Shown piece after piece: positions 11,910 to 24,900 of a DNA stretch of 64,000 nt. The DNA is taken from the NCBI GenBank assembly GCA_949316235.1, contig OX438754.1:3519501-3583500 (forward strand). The letters run 5' to 3'. The notes beneath the pieces were generated by a model. That model ran no database searches. It had not been told where the DNA came from and was given only the letters and a program-made list of their open reading frames with translations. The position numbers were made by a program, and so were the translations under genes. Position 1 is the first letter of the stretch. Every line of letters starts with the position of its first letter. Source of the DNA: Oegoconia quadripuncta. Taxonomy: Eukaryota > Arthropoda > Insecta > Lepidoptera > Autostichidae.

Positions 11910-14900
11910 TTATTTCAGTAGTCGTTTTCTCGCGAAATACATTGCTATACCGACGAGGGATGACGTAGTGGCTATAGCTGCGACCTTCGTGGAGCCTATC
12001 CTCTCTCCCCACAGCCAACCAGAGGGTAGACAACTAACGGCGTGGGTGATGTCCAAGCATAGTTTTCCAACCACCACTGCTTGGAGGCTCAGCCGAACGT
12101 CGAGGTTTCTTCGCGCCTCAGCGCCCCCATCTTCGGAGGAGTTTCGGAGGCAGTCCCGACTCCACCACAATTGGCGGGTTAGGCGGATTGTTCTGAAGTT
12201 AATGAAAAATAAAATAATTTTATAAAACAAATCGCTTGAACAATATAGCGGTCACCCAAACTTTATTCAAATATATACATAGACTTGGGTAAACTTATTC
12301 CTTACTAGGTAGATGTACTTCATCTAGTGATGGACAAAGGCGGTGTCCAGGCAGTGTTTGTGATCATGGTAGACATTTTAATAGCTCGTCCGAATTAAGA
12401 CGCTTAATCATTTTACTTGGCCATATATAATAACGCAACTGTGCCTACATCATATGCAGAGGATTCGTAAAATTATGTACTAATTACAACCGTGCCGTGT
12501 GGTTTCCAACACGTAAAGAGAATTGAAGCAACCTGTCTCTTCCCGTGGGTGTCCCAAAATGGGACTAATGTAGTTTACACCCAAAAACATCTATCGAATT
12601 ACACGTTTCAACGGCGATGCGTTCACCCTCTGTCACTTGAGCATTTATTTATAATTTTGAAAGGTGAACCGTAATATTGTTTTTAGTATAAACTTAACTT
12701 TCGAACACCCAAATGCTTGATTATCATCGCCATATCAGCCACAGGACGTCCACTGATGAACATAGGCCTAACACTGCGGCCCGCATTTGGCAACTTCATT
12801 TTAAGCCAAGCCAACGACCATCATTTCTTCAAGCTATTAAGAGCTCTACATTACCACTTCAACTTACTAATCTACTGGGTTATGTCGGTGACTTTCATTC
12901 TTTTACGGTTTTCTTCATCATTCGATCACGCAGTGTTACGCCGAGCATCGCCCTCTCCATTGCTTGTTGCGTGACCTTTACCTTTCATATGAGGCCCATA
13001 GTAAGAGACCGCATTTCACCGAAACGCTTTTTGACTACCCCATTTGGGATAAAGGGGCGTACGTGACGTTATGAATGCATGTAATTCCAACCGTTCATGT
13101 CTTACGTCGTAGATAAACAGTAATCTAAAATGTTAATCCAGGCATAGTCCATCTCTGTATCAAATTTCATACAAATCCGTTATAGCGTGATTGAATATAC
13201 AAACTAATTTATAACATTACTGGAATAACTTGCTTTGGAAACTTTAAAGTTGCTTTAATTTTTTTGAAGTAGGCATAAATTTTGATTATATTAGGCCTTT
13301 GACTAAAAAATGAAACAGTAAGAAAATTTTTTAATGAAAAACAATACAGATAAAACCTTATTAAAATCAGAGTAAGTACAAACTATAACAAAAATTACAC
13401 CTACATTAATAATATCAAAGTGATTTGGTATTACGCAATTTTTTTAGTCTGTGGTTTTACCTACGTCGTATGTGCAACGAGGCTTACACCGGATTTAAAA
13501 GTAATTAGGTAAATCAACAATTAACTTTAACTTTTTTGCAGTAAATTAATTAAGTTTTTTTTCCAGTGAGCGTTACAGGCTGCGTGGTATAACTTAGGCC
13601 CGTATTAATAAACCGTTCTCAAGATTGACATGGCCTCAAGTTGACACTTGAGAATCTGCTGCATATTAAAAAAGCATCAGAAAAAATGGTCTTGAGACTG
13701 AGACGCGATCTCAATCTCAAGAACGATTTATTAATACGGGCCTTAGACACTGAACTTTTTTTCGTGCATGACGTTGTCTGTATATCAGAAAATAAAGCCA
13801 GCAAGATTTAAATGCATGCATTCTTTGAACTTTATCAGCTAGTATAAACATTCTTAATTCGGCGTGAATGATCGATAGATAAGCAATATATCTGATTGAT
13901 TGTGCGAATACTGTTATATATACATTTATATACATAGATATTTCGTGAATATTTTTTTACATAAATTCGCATCGGAACCGCGTACCACTTGTGCTGAGAT
14001 ACGAAAGCATATTCCCAGGCCCGGATTTAAAACAGCAGGGAGTCAATTGCTCAAGTTTGAACGATAATACGAACACTAATCCATAATCAATAAAAACCAG
14101 CCAAATGCGTGTCGGGCCTCGCGCAGTGTACTTCTTCTGTACTTGCCCTCACAACGACTTAGAAGAGGGCTTTTTTGTTTGATAAATAATTTTCAATGGA
14201 AAATACATTTTATCACTTCTTCTTCTTAGCGAGTCGATGGCAAAAATATCAAATTCTTGAGGACCAGAAATTCTTCATGTTTTATCAGTTTCTCGACTAT
14301 TACTCATTAATTTGTAACTCAAACTCAAACTCAAAAGCATTTTATTTCAACGTAAGATACATGATATGATGATATCTAAATCTATTGGAAATAAAAATAG
14401 GGCTAAGCATTTTTCGGTCAGTCAGTATGTCTAAGCTACCACCGCTTCGGAAAGGGAAATCATCTGTGGGAAAAGAAGCGGCGCAAGAAACCCACAGGAT
14501 CATTTTCTTTTCCAACCTAAACCTACTAACCTGTAATAGTTAAGTAGTTAGTAATAGTTAAGTTATTAAGTAGTTAGTAAGCGTATACGTTGCCTTTGAA
14601 GGATTTACTAACTTTGTGAGGTTTGCTAACATAAACAGATAACTGGTTCTTATTCTTTGTATTAACATTGTGCCTATCACTATTTTTAGCGAATAAGGTT
14701 ATATTTTTTTTTTTACATATAACAAATTCTCATAAATGTATTGAGATGCCTGTATTGTTATTTAATGGAATGAGAGTGCCAACAATCTAATGAGTTATGT
14801 ACACTAAATGATATCCAAATCGAGTACTGTAAGGCATGCAGGGCTTCTCGGCTTATATGAAGGTACCGCCACTGACTTACGTGTAGGTTGGTAACAAAAC

Positions 14901-17900
14901 AGACACAGTATTCCGAAAAGAAAATATGCGACATTTGACGCCTGGTTGACGCATAACTGGTTTTGGCAGTGAATTCTTTAAACAGATAATTGTTACTAGG
15001 TTTAAAGAAACAGGTTTTGCGTGTAATTGGTGCTCGCGACTGGTAAATAAATTGGAGGATTAAATATATGTAACACGGCAAGGATTCTAATTTCACGAAA
15101 ATAAATAGAGTTACATGTTATTTCTAAAAGAAATACTAGATCAGTTATTTTACATCGATTTTATTTATTTTTTAATTTAATAATTATATATATGTATAAA
15201 TGTATGGTTTTAATTTTTGTTTATTAAATAAGTTAATTAATTATGTAGCTATTTCATATCTGCATCCGTATTTTGCACCACCTACCTGTTCTATAAAGTT
15301 ATACTCCTACACCCAAAGGTTGCCTGGAAGAGATCTCTCTTAGTGATAAGGCCGCCTAATTGTACTCTTTTCAGTATTGTGCTTTGTAAAATGTATATTT
15401 TCCTTTGTGCAATAAAGTGTATTTGTATTGTATTGCAAGGCATGATACGCTTTTAAAAATTTGTCTACAGTGCAGATTGGAAACACCTATCAACATACAT
15501 AACGTCACGACCCTTATCCCAAAAGTGGTCAGAGATATCCCAAACCTTAGCGTTTGGGTGTTTCAAACATTAATGTGTTTAATGCTTGTTCAATCAAAGA
15601 AACATTAAGAAATAATAGCGATGCGCGCCTCCGAATATTCTAACCATTCGACTATAATCGATTGCCTTTCAAATCATTCGATGAGTCTATTGGTATCTCG
15701 GGGCGACTCGATGAGTGCAAGAGCTGGTCCAGCCTTCGACTCACGGGGCGAGATCACATAACATCTGCTCAATATGCTTGTAAATATAAAATGTAAATTG
15801 TTGCTAGAATCGAACGAAATTCATTTTTTTTAATAACTGAAGCACAACATTTAAAAAATATATTATCAGTGGTTGTAACTAGAGAATGAATCCCGCAAAT
15901 TTTCGTTTATGTAGATTAAGTTCTATGACATTATTATTCGTGTTTAGTAGTTAGTAGTCGTTTCTCGAATAACATTAGTGTACTACTAATTTGCCAGTCA
16001 AACGGCCAAATTAGTAGTCACTAACAAGTCGAATATTAAAAGAATTCGGAGTCGCGCATCATTAACAAAAAATATTAGTATTTCGTCAGCTGTTAACAAA
16101 GAATACTCACTGCAATAGGGAAATGTAAAGGCTAATTGCCCATAACGCTGTGCTAACAGTCTCCAAGGAGTCCGCCGTCTTGTCAGACAGTTTGAGGACA
16201 CCAACCTCTTGTAGCCAGCAGGCTTTCTCCACTGGCAGGAACACTTGGTCCACCGTGTTTGCGAGGATGCCCAGTAGAGATGCCATTGTAGACGATTCCT
16301 GGGACAGAAGGAGAGTAAATATAATTTGCCTGGAAGAGATCGCTGTAAGCGATAAGGCCGCCTAATTTGTAGTTTCTATAAGATATTTAAATGTACCTTC
16401 CTTATTTAAACAATAAAGCGTATTTGATTGATTGATTGATTGATATATTAAAATACTAGTCTTCGCCTGCGTTAGAATAACTTTATCGTGGATATGTTTA
16501 ATTAGTTTATCCCGCGGGAACTACCTATTTACTTTATCGGGATAGAAAATATTCTATGTCCTTAATCCAGAGTATCTTCTATCCAAATTCCATCCAAATC
16601 CGTTCATCCGTTTTGCCGTGATTGAGCAACAAATAAACATTAAAACTTTCGCATTTACAATATTAGTTGGATACTTCGTATCAACAAGTTTTAGCTAAAC
16701 GCTGGCATATAATATGAGTAGATGTTTGGTAATTTGCTTACAACCTGCCTACGACATATGCAGCCTGTCCAATTACAATAGACCATGGAGGGGAATTACC
16801 TTAACCATTGAAGACTAACTTGCCTACTAAAACTGGGAATTGAATCAACAAAATGCAGAAAATTTTTACTGTTTTATTTTTTTTTGTAAAGGTTTCTGGT
16901 TAGTAAAATTTGCTATTCTCATTATTTAAGGTAATTCAAATCCCCATAAATTTTGGACACCTTTATAATTTCATTAATACTGTCATAGTCATAACAGATC
17001 ACATTCCCATACGCCTATAGATACAGCCGAAATGTTTGTATTTCTTTAAACAAATTCTAGTACTCTTTAAAACTCACATGTCTTCCCAAGCCGTAGTTAT
17101 AAGTGTGCCGTATCATAGGGATGTCATCAAAGAGCCGAAGCATCATCCGGGCGCCAGAGAGTCTTGAGCCGGCCGACTGCCATGACTTCTCGCCCTGTAG
17201 GCACCCGTATAGCTTGCATGTATAGCATGCTAGACGAACCACCTGAAAATTAAAAATCATTTAAAATTATTTTAAATTTTAGGTATTTTAAATAAAACAT
17301 CATATATTTAGGTATATGATATAACATTGTAAAAGGGAACTAAATAAATTTAATCTATTGTACACCTGCATCAAGAAGAGGTTAGGACCCGATTTCGAAA
17401 GACATAAGCGAAAGCCATTTGTGTGACGCCAGATAATCGAAGTGCCATATGAATGAAACGCCAGTTAGCCGACGGGCCATTTAATCGAAAAGACAAATAT
17501 GCAAAAGCCATAAAATTGAATGTACAGGCCCTTATCTGTAGCGAGTGAGTAATATGGGTCGAAGCACCCCGACACTGTTGATTAGGTTCAGAAGGAAGGT
17601 TCAATGTTAGGTTGACATATTTGTAATATTTTCGAACTGTACATTCGATCTTATGGCTTATGGCTTTATATTTGTCTTTTCGATTAAATGGTCCATCAGC
17701 TTACAAAAGTACAACAGGTTTCTAGATCCAAAAAGGTCTCAACTCAGCATGTGTCAGTATTATAACAAAATATAGTTTCAGACGTTGCTGTATGCAGGTC
17801 GCTTCCAACCGGCTGCTCTGGATAGGTCTATGTTCAGTAGTGGACATCCTGTGTCTGATGTGATGTTACAATTTAATTTAGAATAGTTTATGTCATTTGA

Positions 17901-18459
17901 GAACAATAATATTTATATGATAAGTATCTAGGCTGTATATAGGCATACATATAAACACAAACATACATTTATGTTAAATATATTCCTTCTTTTACAATAT
18001 TGTGTCCAATAAATAATTTAATAATTAATTGTTATATTACAACCTTCACCAGCTGTTAATACCAGTCTGGTGTGGAAATTACATTCTACACTTAGAAAAA
18101 GAGAAAAACATTTTATAAATAATAATAATAAGGGCCTTGTGTTCCCGCACATACGAAGGGCCAGGTCTCAGCTCAAATAATAATAACATAAAAATATAGG
18201 GTTACAATCAATAAAATATTTTATAGGTCGGAATGGTAGATATTATAATTCAATAAAGTTATAATGAGTATATACTTCAAGTGGATTACAGAGGTATAAT
18301 CATTTTAATTATTTCTCATGCTGGTGATAGGTCAGTGCCTGGTCAAACCAGAGCTAACCCAAGCAAATATCAAGGCCGTACAATTTCCGCATACTCTACC
18401 TTATCGCGCCCATTGTAGCTGTCCAATAGCTCACAAATATCTTCAATCACCGAGGACAT
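11910..18459 (-). CDS. Pex11c: Pex11c copy A, peroxisomal membrane protein 11-gamma-like (4 exons)
   Basis: Minus-strand exons are 18459-18400, 17242-17078, 16298-16111 and 12192-11910 (TAA at 11912-11910), 231 codons. Phases are 0, 0 and 2, as in copy B, and exon 2 is again exactly 165 nt. Exon 1 ends in GRDK before gtagag; exon 2 carries LRLFDD (55-60) and then YGLG; exon 4 carries the family C-terminal motif LPSGWLWG (193-200) and a final hydrophobic stretch followed by a basic tail (ARKRLLK). The predicted role is peroxisome membrane elongation and fission, inferred from the family. Its 5' end faces Smg8 across 3.5 kb. Exon 4 has an insert between the start of the exon and the LCLDITHAV block that is acidic and basic and absent from copy B. 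The middle exon, with VDQVFLPVEKA, looks closer to canonical PEX11-gamma than that of copy B, so this may be the more conserved copy. Confidence 0.88.
13597..13742. mobile_element. Harbinger-like MITE, 146 bp, in Pex11c copy A intron 3
   Basis: It shares the terminal repeat ggcccgtattaataaac of the 10367 element and ends aatacgggcc, with TTA target duplications at 13594-13596 and 13743-13745. The two halves are complementary over about 35 bp. Confidence 0.85.
14310..14525 (+). repeat. Dispersed repeat with gaagcggcgcaagaaac core
   Basis: Contains aactcaaaagcattttattt, cagtcagtatgtctaagcta and aaaagaagcggcgcaagaaa. A related segment is at 41300-41490. Probably a LINE or SINE end; class not certain. 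Confidence 0.55.
15295..15430 (+). mobile_element. LINE 3' tail with the ggaagagatc...ggccgcc motif
   Basis: Contains ggttgcctggaagagatctc, gtgataaggccgcctaattg and a caataaagtgtat tail. Related tails: 3307-3375 (minus), 16326-16445, 23690-23745 and 47305-47405. Confidence 0.65.
16326..16445 (+). mobile_element. LINE 3' tail, Pex11c copy A intron 2
   Basis: Contains ttgcctggaagagatcgctg, gcgataaggccgcctaattt, caataaagcgtattt and a (gatt)n tail. It is 28 bp upstream, on the minus strand, of the exon 3 acceptor region. Confidence 0.7.
17466..17702. mobile_element. Foldback element in Pex11c copy A intron 1
   Basis: The left arm (about 17466-17527) with ggccatttaatcgaaaagac and the right arm (about 17637-17702) with gtcttttcgattaaatgg are inverted repeats of roughly 60 bp. 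The centre carries gtcgaagcaccccgacactg; a similar string is at 11570-11590. Class unknown. Confidence 0.6.
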
Positions 18460-18745
18460 TGCACAAAAACTACTTTCAAAGTTGTTATTACAAGTTGTCC
18501 ATTCGCTTCACTGATAACTTATCTAGGCTTGGTTTATTAGGAACTCCGAACGCGTCCGACAGCGTAGATTTATAACCGATAACTAACTATCTCGATCTTG
18601 TACATTTCTCCTTCCATTTACAATCACCGAGAAAACCTGCGGACCTTGATTTCAAAATGTTTTCGTCACAGGTTTTTGGTACGAACATCATACCTAAGAT
18701 ACAGCTGATAATGACATTGATAGACAGCTGTTGATGCCGTAGACA

Positions 18746-19564
18746 TTTTTTTTTTTTTTGGTTTCATTCTCTCCTTTAGGAGAAGGCAAAGGGATCTAGC
18801 CCATAACAGCCATGTCTTATTTCTCTTATTTCTTCAGTTTGTAAGTCAGTCACAGTCAAAACAAGTAATTCGTCGTATACTTGGCGTATACAGAGTCTAG
18901 TCACGGTCAAGTCATTCTTCAGTAAAGTGGCAGAATGCTTTACAAAAGATTTTGGCGGCTTCTTGTGGGAACCCGAAAGCTCCGTTACGCACTTTAATTT
19001 ACACTTCCCTTCACTTGTACACCATCACTAACGTTTGCTGCACAATATTCTGCCATTATTAAGCTTCAAAAGTTAGAATGCACAAATTATAAGATTTATA
19101 AAGAAAAATGCTACTTCACTCGCTGAGTTCCCGCCAAAAAGCCTGAGAATTCTGTTTTTTTTTTTTTTTGGTTTCATTCTCTCCTTTAGGAGAAGGCAAA
19201 GGGATCTAGCCCATAACAGCCATGTCTTATTTCTCTTATTTCTTCAGTTTGTAAGTCAGTCTCAGTCAAAACAAGTAATTCGTCGTATACTTGGCGTATA
19301 CAGAGTCTAGTCACGGTCAAGTCATTCTTCAGTAAAGTGGCAGAATGCTTTACAAAAGATTTTGGCGGCTTCTTGTGGGAACCCGAAAGCTCCGTTACGC
19401 ACTTTAATTTACACCTCCCTTCACTTGTACACTATCACTAACGTTTGCTGCACAATACTCTGCCATTATTAAGCTTCAAAAGTTAGAATGCACAAATTAT
19501 AAGACTTATAAAGAAAAATGCTACTTCACTCGCCGAGTTCCCGCCAAAAAGCCCGAGAATTCTG
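18746..19564. repeat. 410-bp tandem duplication between Pex11c copy A and Smg8
   Basis: Copy 1 is 18746-19154 and copy 2 is 19155-19564. Each starts with a T-run, then ggtttcattctctccttt, and ends gagaattctg. They differ at few positions. I recognise no coding sequence; part may be a repeat-derived upstream region of either divergent gene. Confidence 0.9.
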
Positions 19565-21613
19565 TGTTGATGCACGTCAGTTGCGTTTTGCGAGTGCAAT
19601 TAATGAATAAATTATACATACAAATTGTCAAAGAAATCGCGAGTTTGTCTATTTCATATTCGTTTGCTGAAGTTTGCATCAATAATATTCTTGATGTCCT
19701 TGTGGTTGTATTTGTTCAATCTTGCTATGAAGATGTAGTGTAATATTTTACCAAAAAGGTATTTACGAAAGAAAATACATCCCAATACGATCATCAACGT
19801 GTTTAAAAAGACATTCATCTTCAGATTTCTCATTATTTCCTTTGTCTTTCAATAAAAATGTATTTACTTATGCAAAAAAAATATATTTTGTTTTATCTAA
19901 AATGGTAAAAACAATCCCACCAAAAACATTCTGTAAAAAACTAGCCAAGTCTCGATAGAGCTGCTTGATTATCTCTAAAAAGTAATGAAATCTATACAAT
20001 TGTCTTAATAAAAAAAACTTAAAGAAAATATTACTCTGCCTACTCAATCTATACAAACTATAAGCAAAACGTTAACTCTTAATTATTAGACAAGTGTCAA
20101 TATAATTAATTATCAATGAACTTTCTACCAAAGGTACTACCTACCTAGTACGAAATACAGCTAAATTAATGATATTTTTAAACGAAACGAAGTAATATCT
20201 AACTAAATAAACTAAACTAGAATACTAGAAAAGTACTTATAAACACGAACGCGATTCGAAGTACTGCCTAACTATAAATTAAACCTAGAAAACTAAAAGT
20301 AGGTACTAAATAAGTAACAATTAAATAAAGTATTCAATTGAAACTTCTTTTAATTCTGATAATTAAGTAATAATCAGTAATCCGTCACTAACCATATAAT
20401 TCCTAACCTGTTTAAATCTTTGAATTAATATAATAACAACCTGCCAATTAACCTTAGCAAACCTCACGAAATAATCAGCGAAATCAACGAAATGCAAATA
20501 ATCCCTCCTAATCCCTAGCAAACATTTTCAAGCGCAATAGAAGAATGTCGTAAACGACTGTAACGCGGCCGGTTGCCACTTTGCCATATAAGGTTATCGG
20601 AAAAACAAAACGTAAGCGCGTTTTAAAATACAGTCAACGCCATCTAGCGACGCGTGCGGGTATCACCGCCACTCTTAGCCAATGCATTATATTTTGACCA
20701 AATTTTCGTTTGTTTATTTAATTTGTGTAATGTTCGAGTAGAATAAAATTAATCGTTCGACTATTTCTTCTTGTAAACTTGTAAGTATAAGTATAAAAGC
20801 CAGTGTAGTCTTATCCTGAGTTTTCCTTTAATTTTATTTATATGCGTATTATAAGCAGAAGGGGAAGCATGCGCCCAGCAGTGGGATGCTATAGGCTAGA
20901 TTAAATTAGAAGATGTGTCCCACTACGCTGGATTTTTGCAATGACAGTCGATTTTTCTATGTACCAATAGTATAAGGGGGCATTACCATATCTCTAATAC
21001 AGCTGAGACCAGCTGAGGGTTCTTCATCAGATACTTCAGACCTTCGATTTTTGACATCAAATGAAGCGGCCCACCAAGTTGAATATTTTTTGTAAAGGCG
21101 GTATATGTCGATCTCTAATAGTTTGGTTGGGCTCTTGTGTTTCCTAATCAGGGTCACCAGGTACTCCAGATCTTCGATTATCCTAGTTTTTATAGTTTTC
21201 CCTTTATGTGGCCATTAAACCATAACTCTGTACCAAATTTCAGCTATCTGAGTTTATGGGAAGTACTAGTTCTATTTTGATGATCATGAATGAGTGAGTG
21301 AGTGAGTGAGTGAGTGAGTGTCATAAATGCGAAACTTTGCTTTCGCTTAACTTCGGAACTAAATGACCTACAGACTTGAAATTTTGGATTTTAAGTATGT
21401 GATTATAGCTTACTGGATGACGAAAATTTCTGCGTTCTAGTCTTATCCAGAGGTTCTAAAATAGGGGCCTGAAAATGCGGCGAAATGGTTCCAGTAAAGG
21501 ATGGTACGGCAGTGTTTGCTTCGCGCTCGACTTGGCGGGGGCACTGCCGTGCCCTCCGATTTATGCCGTAATTGTGTGGAGAATCTCGACTAATTACTTG
21601 TTTTGACTGAGAA

Positions 21614-21771
21614 TGGTGTCGATTCACCAACGATGGATGTACACCAACTTAAACTAAAACCAGTTTTAAAGTAGTACTGTCTCTTTCTCCCTGGAACAGT
21701 ACAATGCGACGGCACCACTCCAAAATTTGGTTTTAGTTTCGTTTAGTTGGTGTACATCCGAATCGACACCA
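21614..21771. mobile_element. MITE with tggtgtcgatt terminal repeats
   Basis: Long imperfect inverted ends: ggatgtacaccaactt plus aaactaaaaccagttt on the left and the complement on the right, around a central ctccctggaacagtac. A second copy lies at 62836-62977. It sits about 200 bp upstream of the Smg8 start. Confidence 0.75.
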
Positions 21772-21978
21772 CTGACTTTTAATTAGTTGTACGTCAATGG
21801 TTTAGGCTGATGGCATTTACCAAAGCCTTAAATAATTAAAAAAAAAAAAATTATGAAGTAAATTCCTCTTTTTGTATCCTCCGTAGGTTTTGTATACTCT
21901 TTGATCACAATCACAAAACGATCTGCGAGTGTTTCCTGTGTTCCTAACATTTCAGCCTGAAATGTGATTGTAGACACG

Positions 21979-24900
21979 ATGAAAGTGTTTTCAATAAACG
22001 ATATCCCCGAATTTTCGCAGAAAGAACGTATAGTAGTGGTTGGAATTATAGGAAAATCGGCCTACCGGTATCCAAACAAAACATCCCCCTTGGTTCCTTC
22101 TGTTGAATGTGACACAGTAAGTTTTTGTTTGTTCTTATATTACTTCAATTGCGTTGCGTGAATAGTAAGAACAGGACTCTTAAATCAGTGGTGGGCAAAC
22201 TTTCTTTATAGGGGGCCAGAACGTTTAAGAACATTCAGAGGAGGGCCATAATTACCTATACCTAGTTAAAATGCGTGTTTTGAAAACATACATACTTTCA
22301 CAAATGTAAGTTACAAATTATAATTTATCGCGGGCCAAATATTATTTATTTCGAAGGACGGTGTCGTCGGCGGGCCGAATGAAAACCTTTCGCGGGCTGG
22401 AGCTGGCCCGTGGGCCTTACTTACCCACCACTGTCTTAAATCATTTCTTACTGCGAGAACTAATATAATTCTATATATTTACATTATTCATAAATAAACA
22501 CTTAAATTGTTTTTACTAAAATTGCATTAATCTTCACTCTTGAGTCTTGACGTCTGCATAAAAATTGCAATTGATTTTTTTCTCTGGGTAAATAACTTAT
22601 TCTGTGGAATTATGTGCCATGAGGCATATTTTTTTTACATTTTATGTCATTTTGAGTGTGTACTCATTTGAGGACATTTATCTCCTTTTTTTTGTTGTGT
22701 CCGTAATTCAGTTACCCAGTGTGAGGCCTTTCCTTTCAAGGTGATTCACATAGTGTTTCTTCCTAGGCACTACATAAGGACATTGCAAACAAAACAAAGG
22801 CAAACATACACACTTTTAATAATATAACTAGATAAGTATCCACTAGTAACTGTATACCATCACTCCTCAACTACAAAAAGGAAAAGAACTATATTTTTTA
22901 ACTAATATGGTAGTGGGACACAACAACTTAAGATAGATAGTTATGACATGACTTATTGTGTTCACGTTTGTTAACCCAAATAAGTAAATAAAAAAAACCT
23001 ATTATAAAATTTATTATTATTAGATTATTGAGATAAATTAAATCACATTCACTTGTGTGTTGATGAAAAGAAATTTAAAATTTGGATAATCCATCTGTCT
23101 GTTGTCATCTTGCTTGTCTCTCTGCTCCTTCACCTTATCCACATTCACCAATTAGTTTGACTTTTGCCTGTTACAGAATGGCATTGAGTGTCACTGGAAT
23201 GAGAGAGAGAGTGTTCTCTACTTACATGCCGTCACATACCTTGACACCCGACGGCTCGTCGAGCTTGCCGCTAACTTGAATGATGACTCCAAGAGTACAG
23301 GTTTGCAATCATTATGAATTTTAAAAAGTCCATAGATTCAATCAATCGATGAAGGAGATGAGTGTGATTATTTTATAATGCAGAAAATTCAAAATTAAAA
23401 TCCACAAAATACAAGTGAAACAATTTTTGCGATATCTCAAAAACTGAATTTTCTATTAAATTTTAATTTCATTGCGGATTTGACCGCTCAATCTGTGACG
23501 TCACTTCGCCAGACCTCCACCCGTTGGCGCCGCCGACCAGTCGAGATGTCATTTGATTGTTCGTGCACTTACAAACGCATACAGTAATTTTGCGATTTTA
23601 TTGACATTTCTGGAATTATGGAAAAAATACCATACAGATATTGTTAAAACATGAAACATGTTGAAATTTTATTTTATGTTAAATGTTAAAATGTATGTTC
23701 TCCTTTTGTACAATAAAGTGTATTGTATTGTATTGTTAATACTAACATTAGCTAGAGTCATTAATAGCATTGTTGTGTCCGGTTGTCAGAGATAAGTGTG
23801 TGTATCTGTAATGCCAATAAAGTTTTTATCTATCTATCTATCTATAAGTTAGCCAGTCCCCCAAATAAGATGGGGTTTCTGGGACAGTACGCTACCACCT
23901 TCGGCCTCATCTTTACTTAACATCAAGTGATTGAGGTTAATTGCTAACCCGTTGTGCCATGTAAATTTTTGTAACAGTTATTATAATTATATAATTTTTT
24001 TCCTAAGGTAAAAAAAAAATTTTTTTTTCATTTACATCTTTATTATTTGCCTTTCCATGTTGTAGGTTTTAGCGGGCTTGATTTCCGCAACTCGACGCAG
24101 TTTGCGCCTATTTTGCGTGATTTCCATGTTGTAACATGAGATCTTAATTTTAGTTAATGGAAGACATGAAATTTTTTTTCGTGGGGAAATGCGTTACGTA
24201 TACCGCACACCTGGGGGACGGCGAGACAGTTATGTGGACCACTAAAACCTCGCGGCGACCTTCCTCGGCATTAAGGAGGACCTGGAAACGCATAAGCGGC
24301 TTCCAGGTCCCCGCCGCCCTGCCTGCGACTAGCGCGCCCTCCACGAGGAGCACTGTAGCATCGCGTCTTCACATTCTAAATCTAAAATAATCATGTTTTC
24401 ATTTCCCAGAGAAAGACGCGGACGCTGCTCATTGGCTGGTGGCATCGGGCGAGCTCGCGACGGAGTCATGTCGCGCCATGGCGCTTCTATTTCACCTGTG
24501 CCACATCGTGGTGCTGTCGTCGCCCGGGTCGGTTTTCGACCTCGGATATCTACAGCTGTTCCGAGCTATCGACGCCTATAGGTATATAATTAATTAAAGG
24601 CAACGGCAGCGGAAATCAAGCCCGCTATGACCTACAACATGGAAAGGAAAATAATAAAGATGTATTTGCCTTAGGAAAAAAATTATATAGTTATAATAAC
24701 TGTTAAAAAAATTTACATGGATATATTTTTTTTTATGCACAACGGGTTAGCAAGTGACCTCAATCACACTTGATGTTAAGTAAAGATGAGGCCGAAGGTG
24801 GTAGCGTAGTGTCCCAGAAACCCCATCTTATTTGGGGGACTGGCTAACTTATCTCTGACAACCGGAACACAACGATGCTATTAATTTTGTTAATTTAATG

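Larger units (their letters stand above)
18460..21978. other. Divergent intergenic region between Pex11c copy A and Smg8
   Basis: The two start codons face away from each other across 3.5 kb. The region holds the 410-bp tandem duplication, a simple (gagt)n run at 21288-21319 and the MITE at 21614. 20520-20700 is a less AT-rich stretch with several CpG (taacgcggccggttgcc). Both promoters must lie here, but I cannot place them. Confidence 0.5.
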
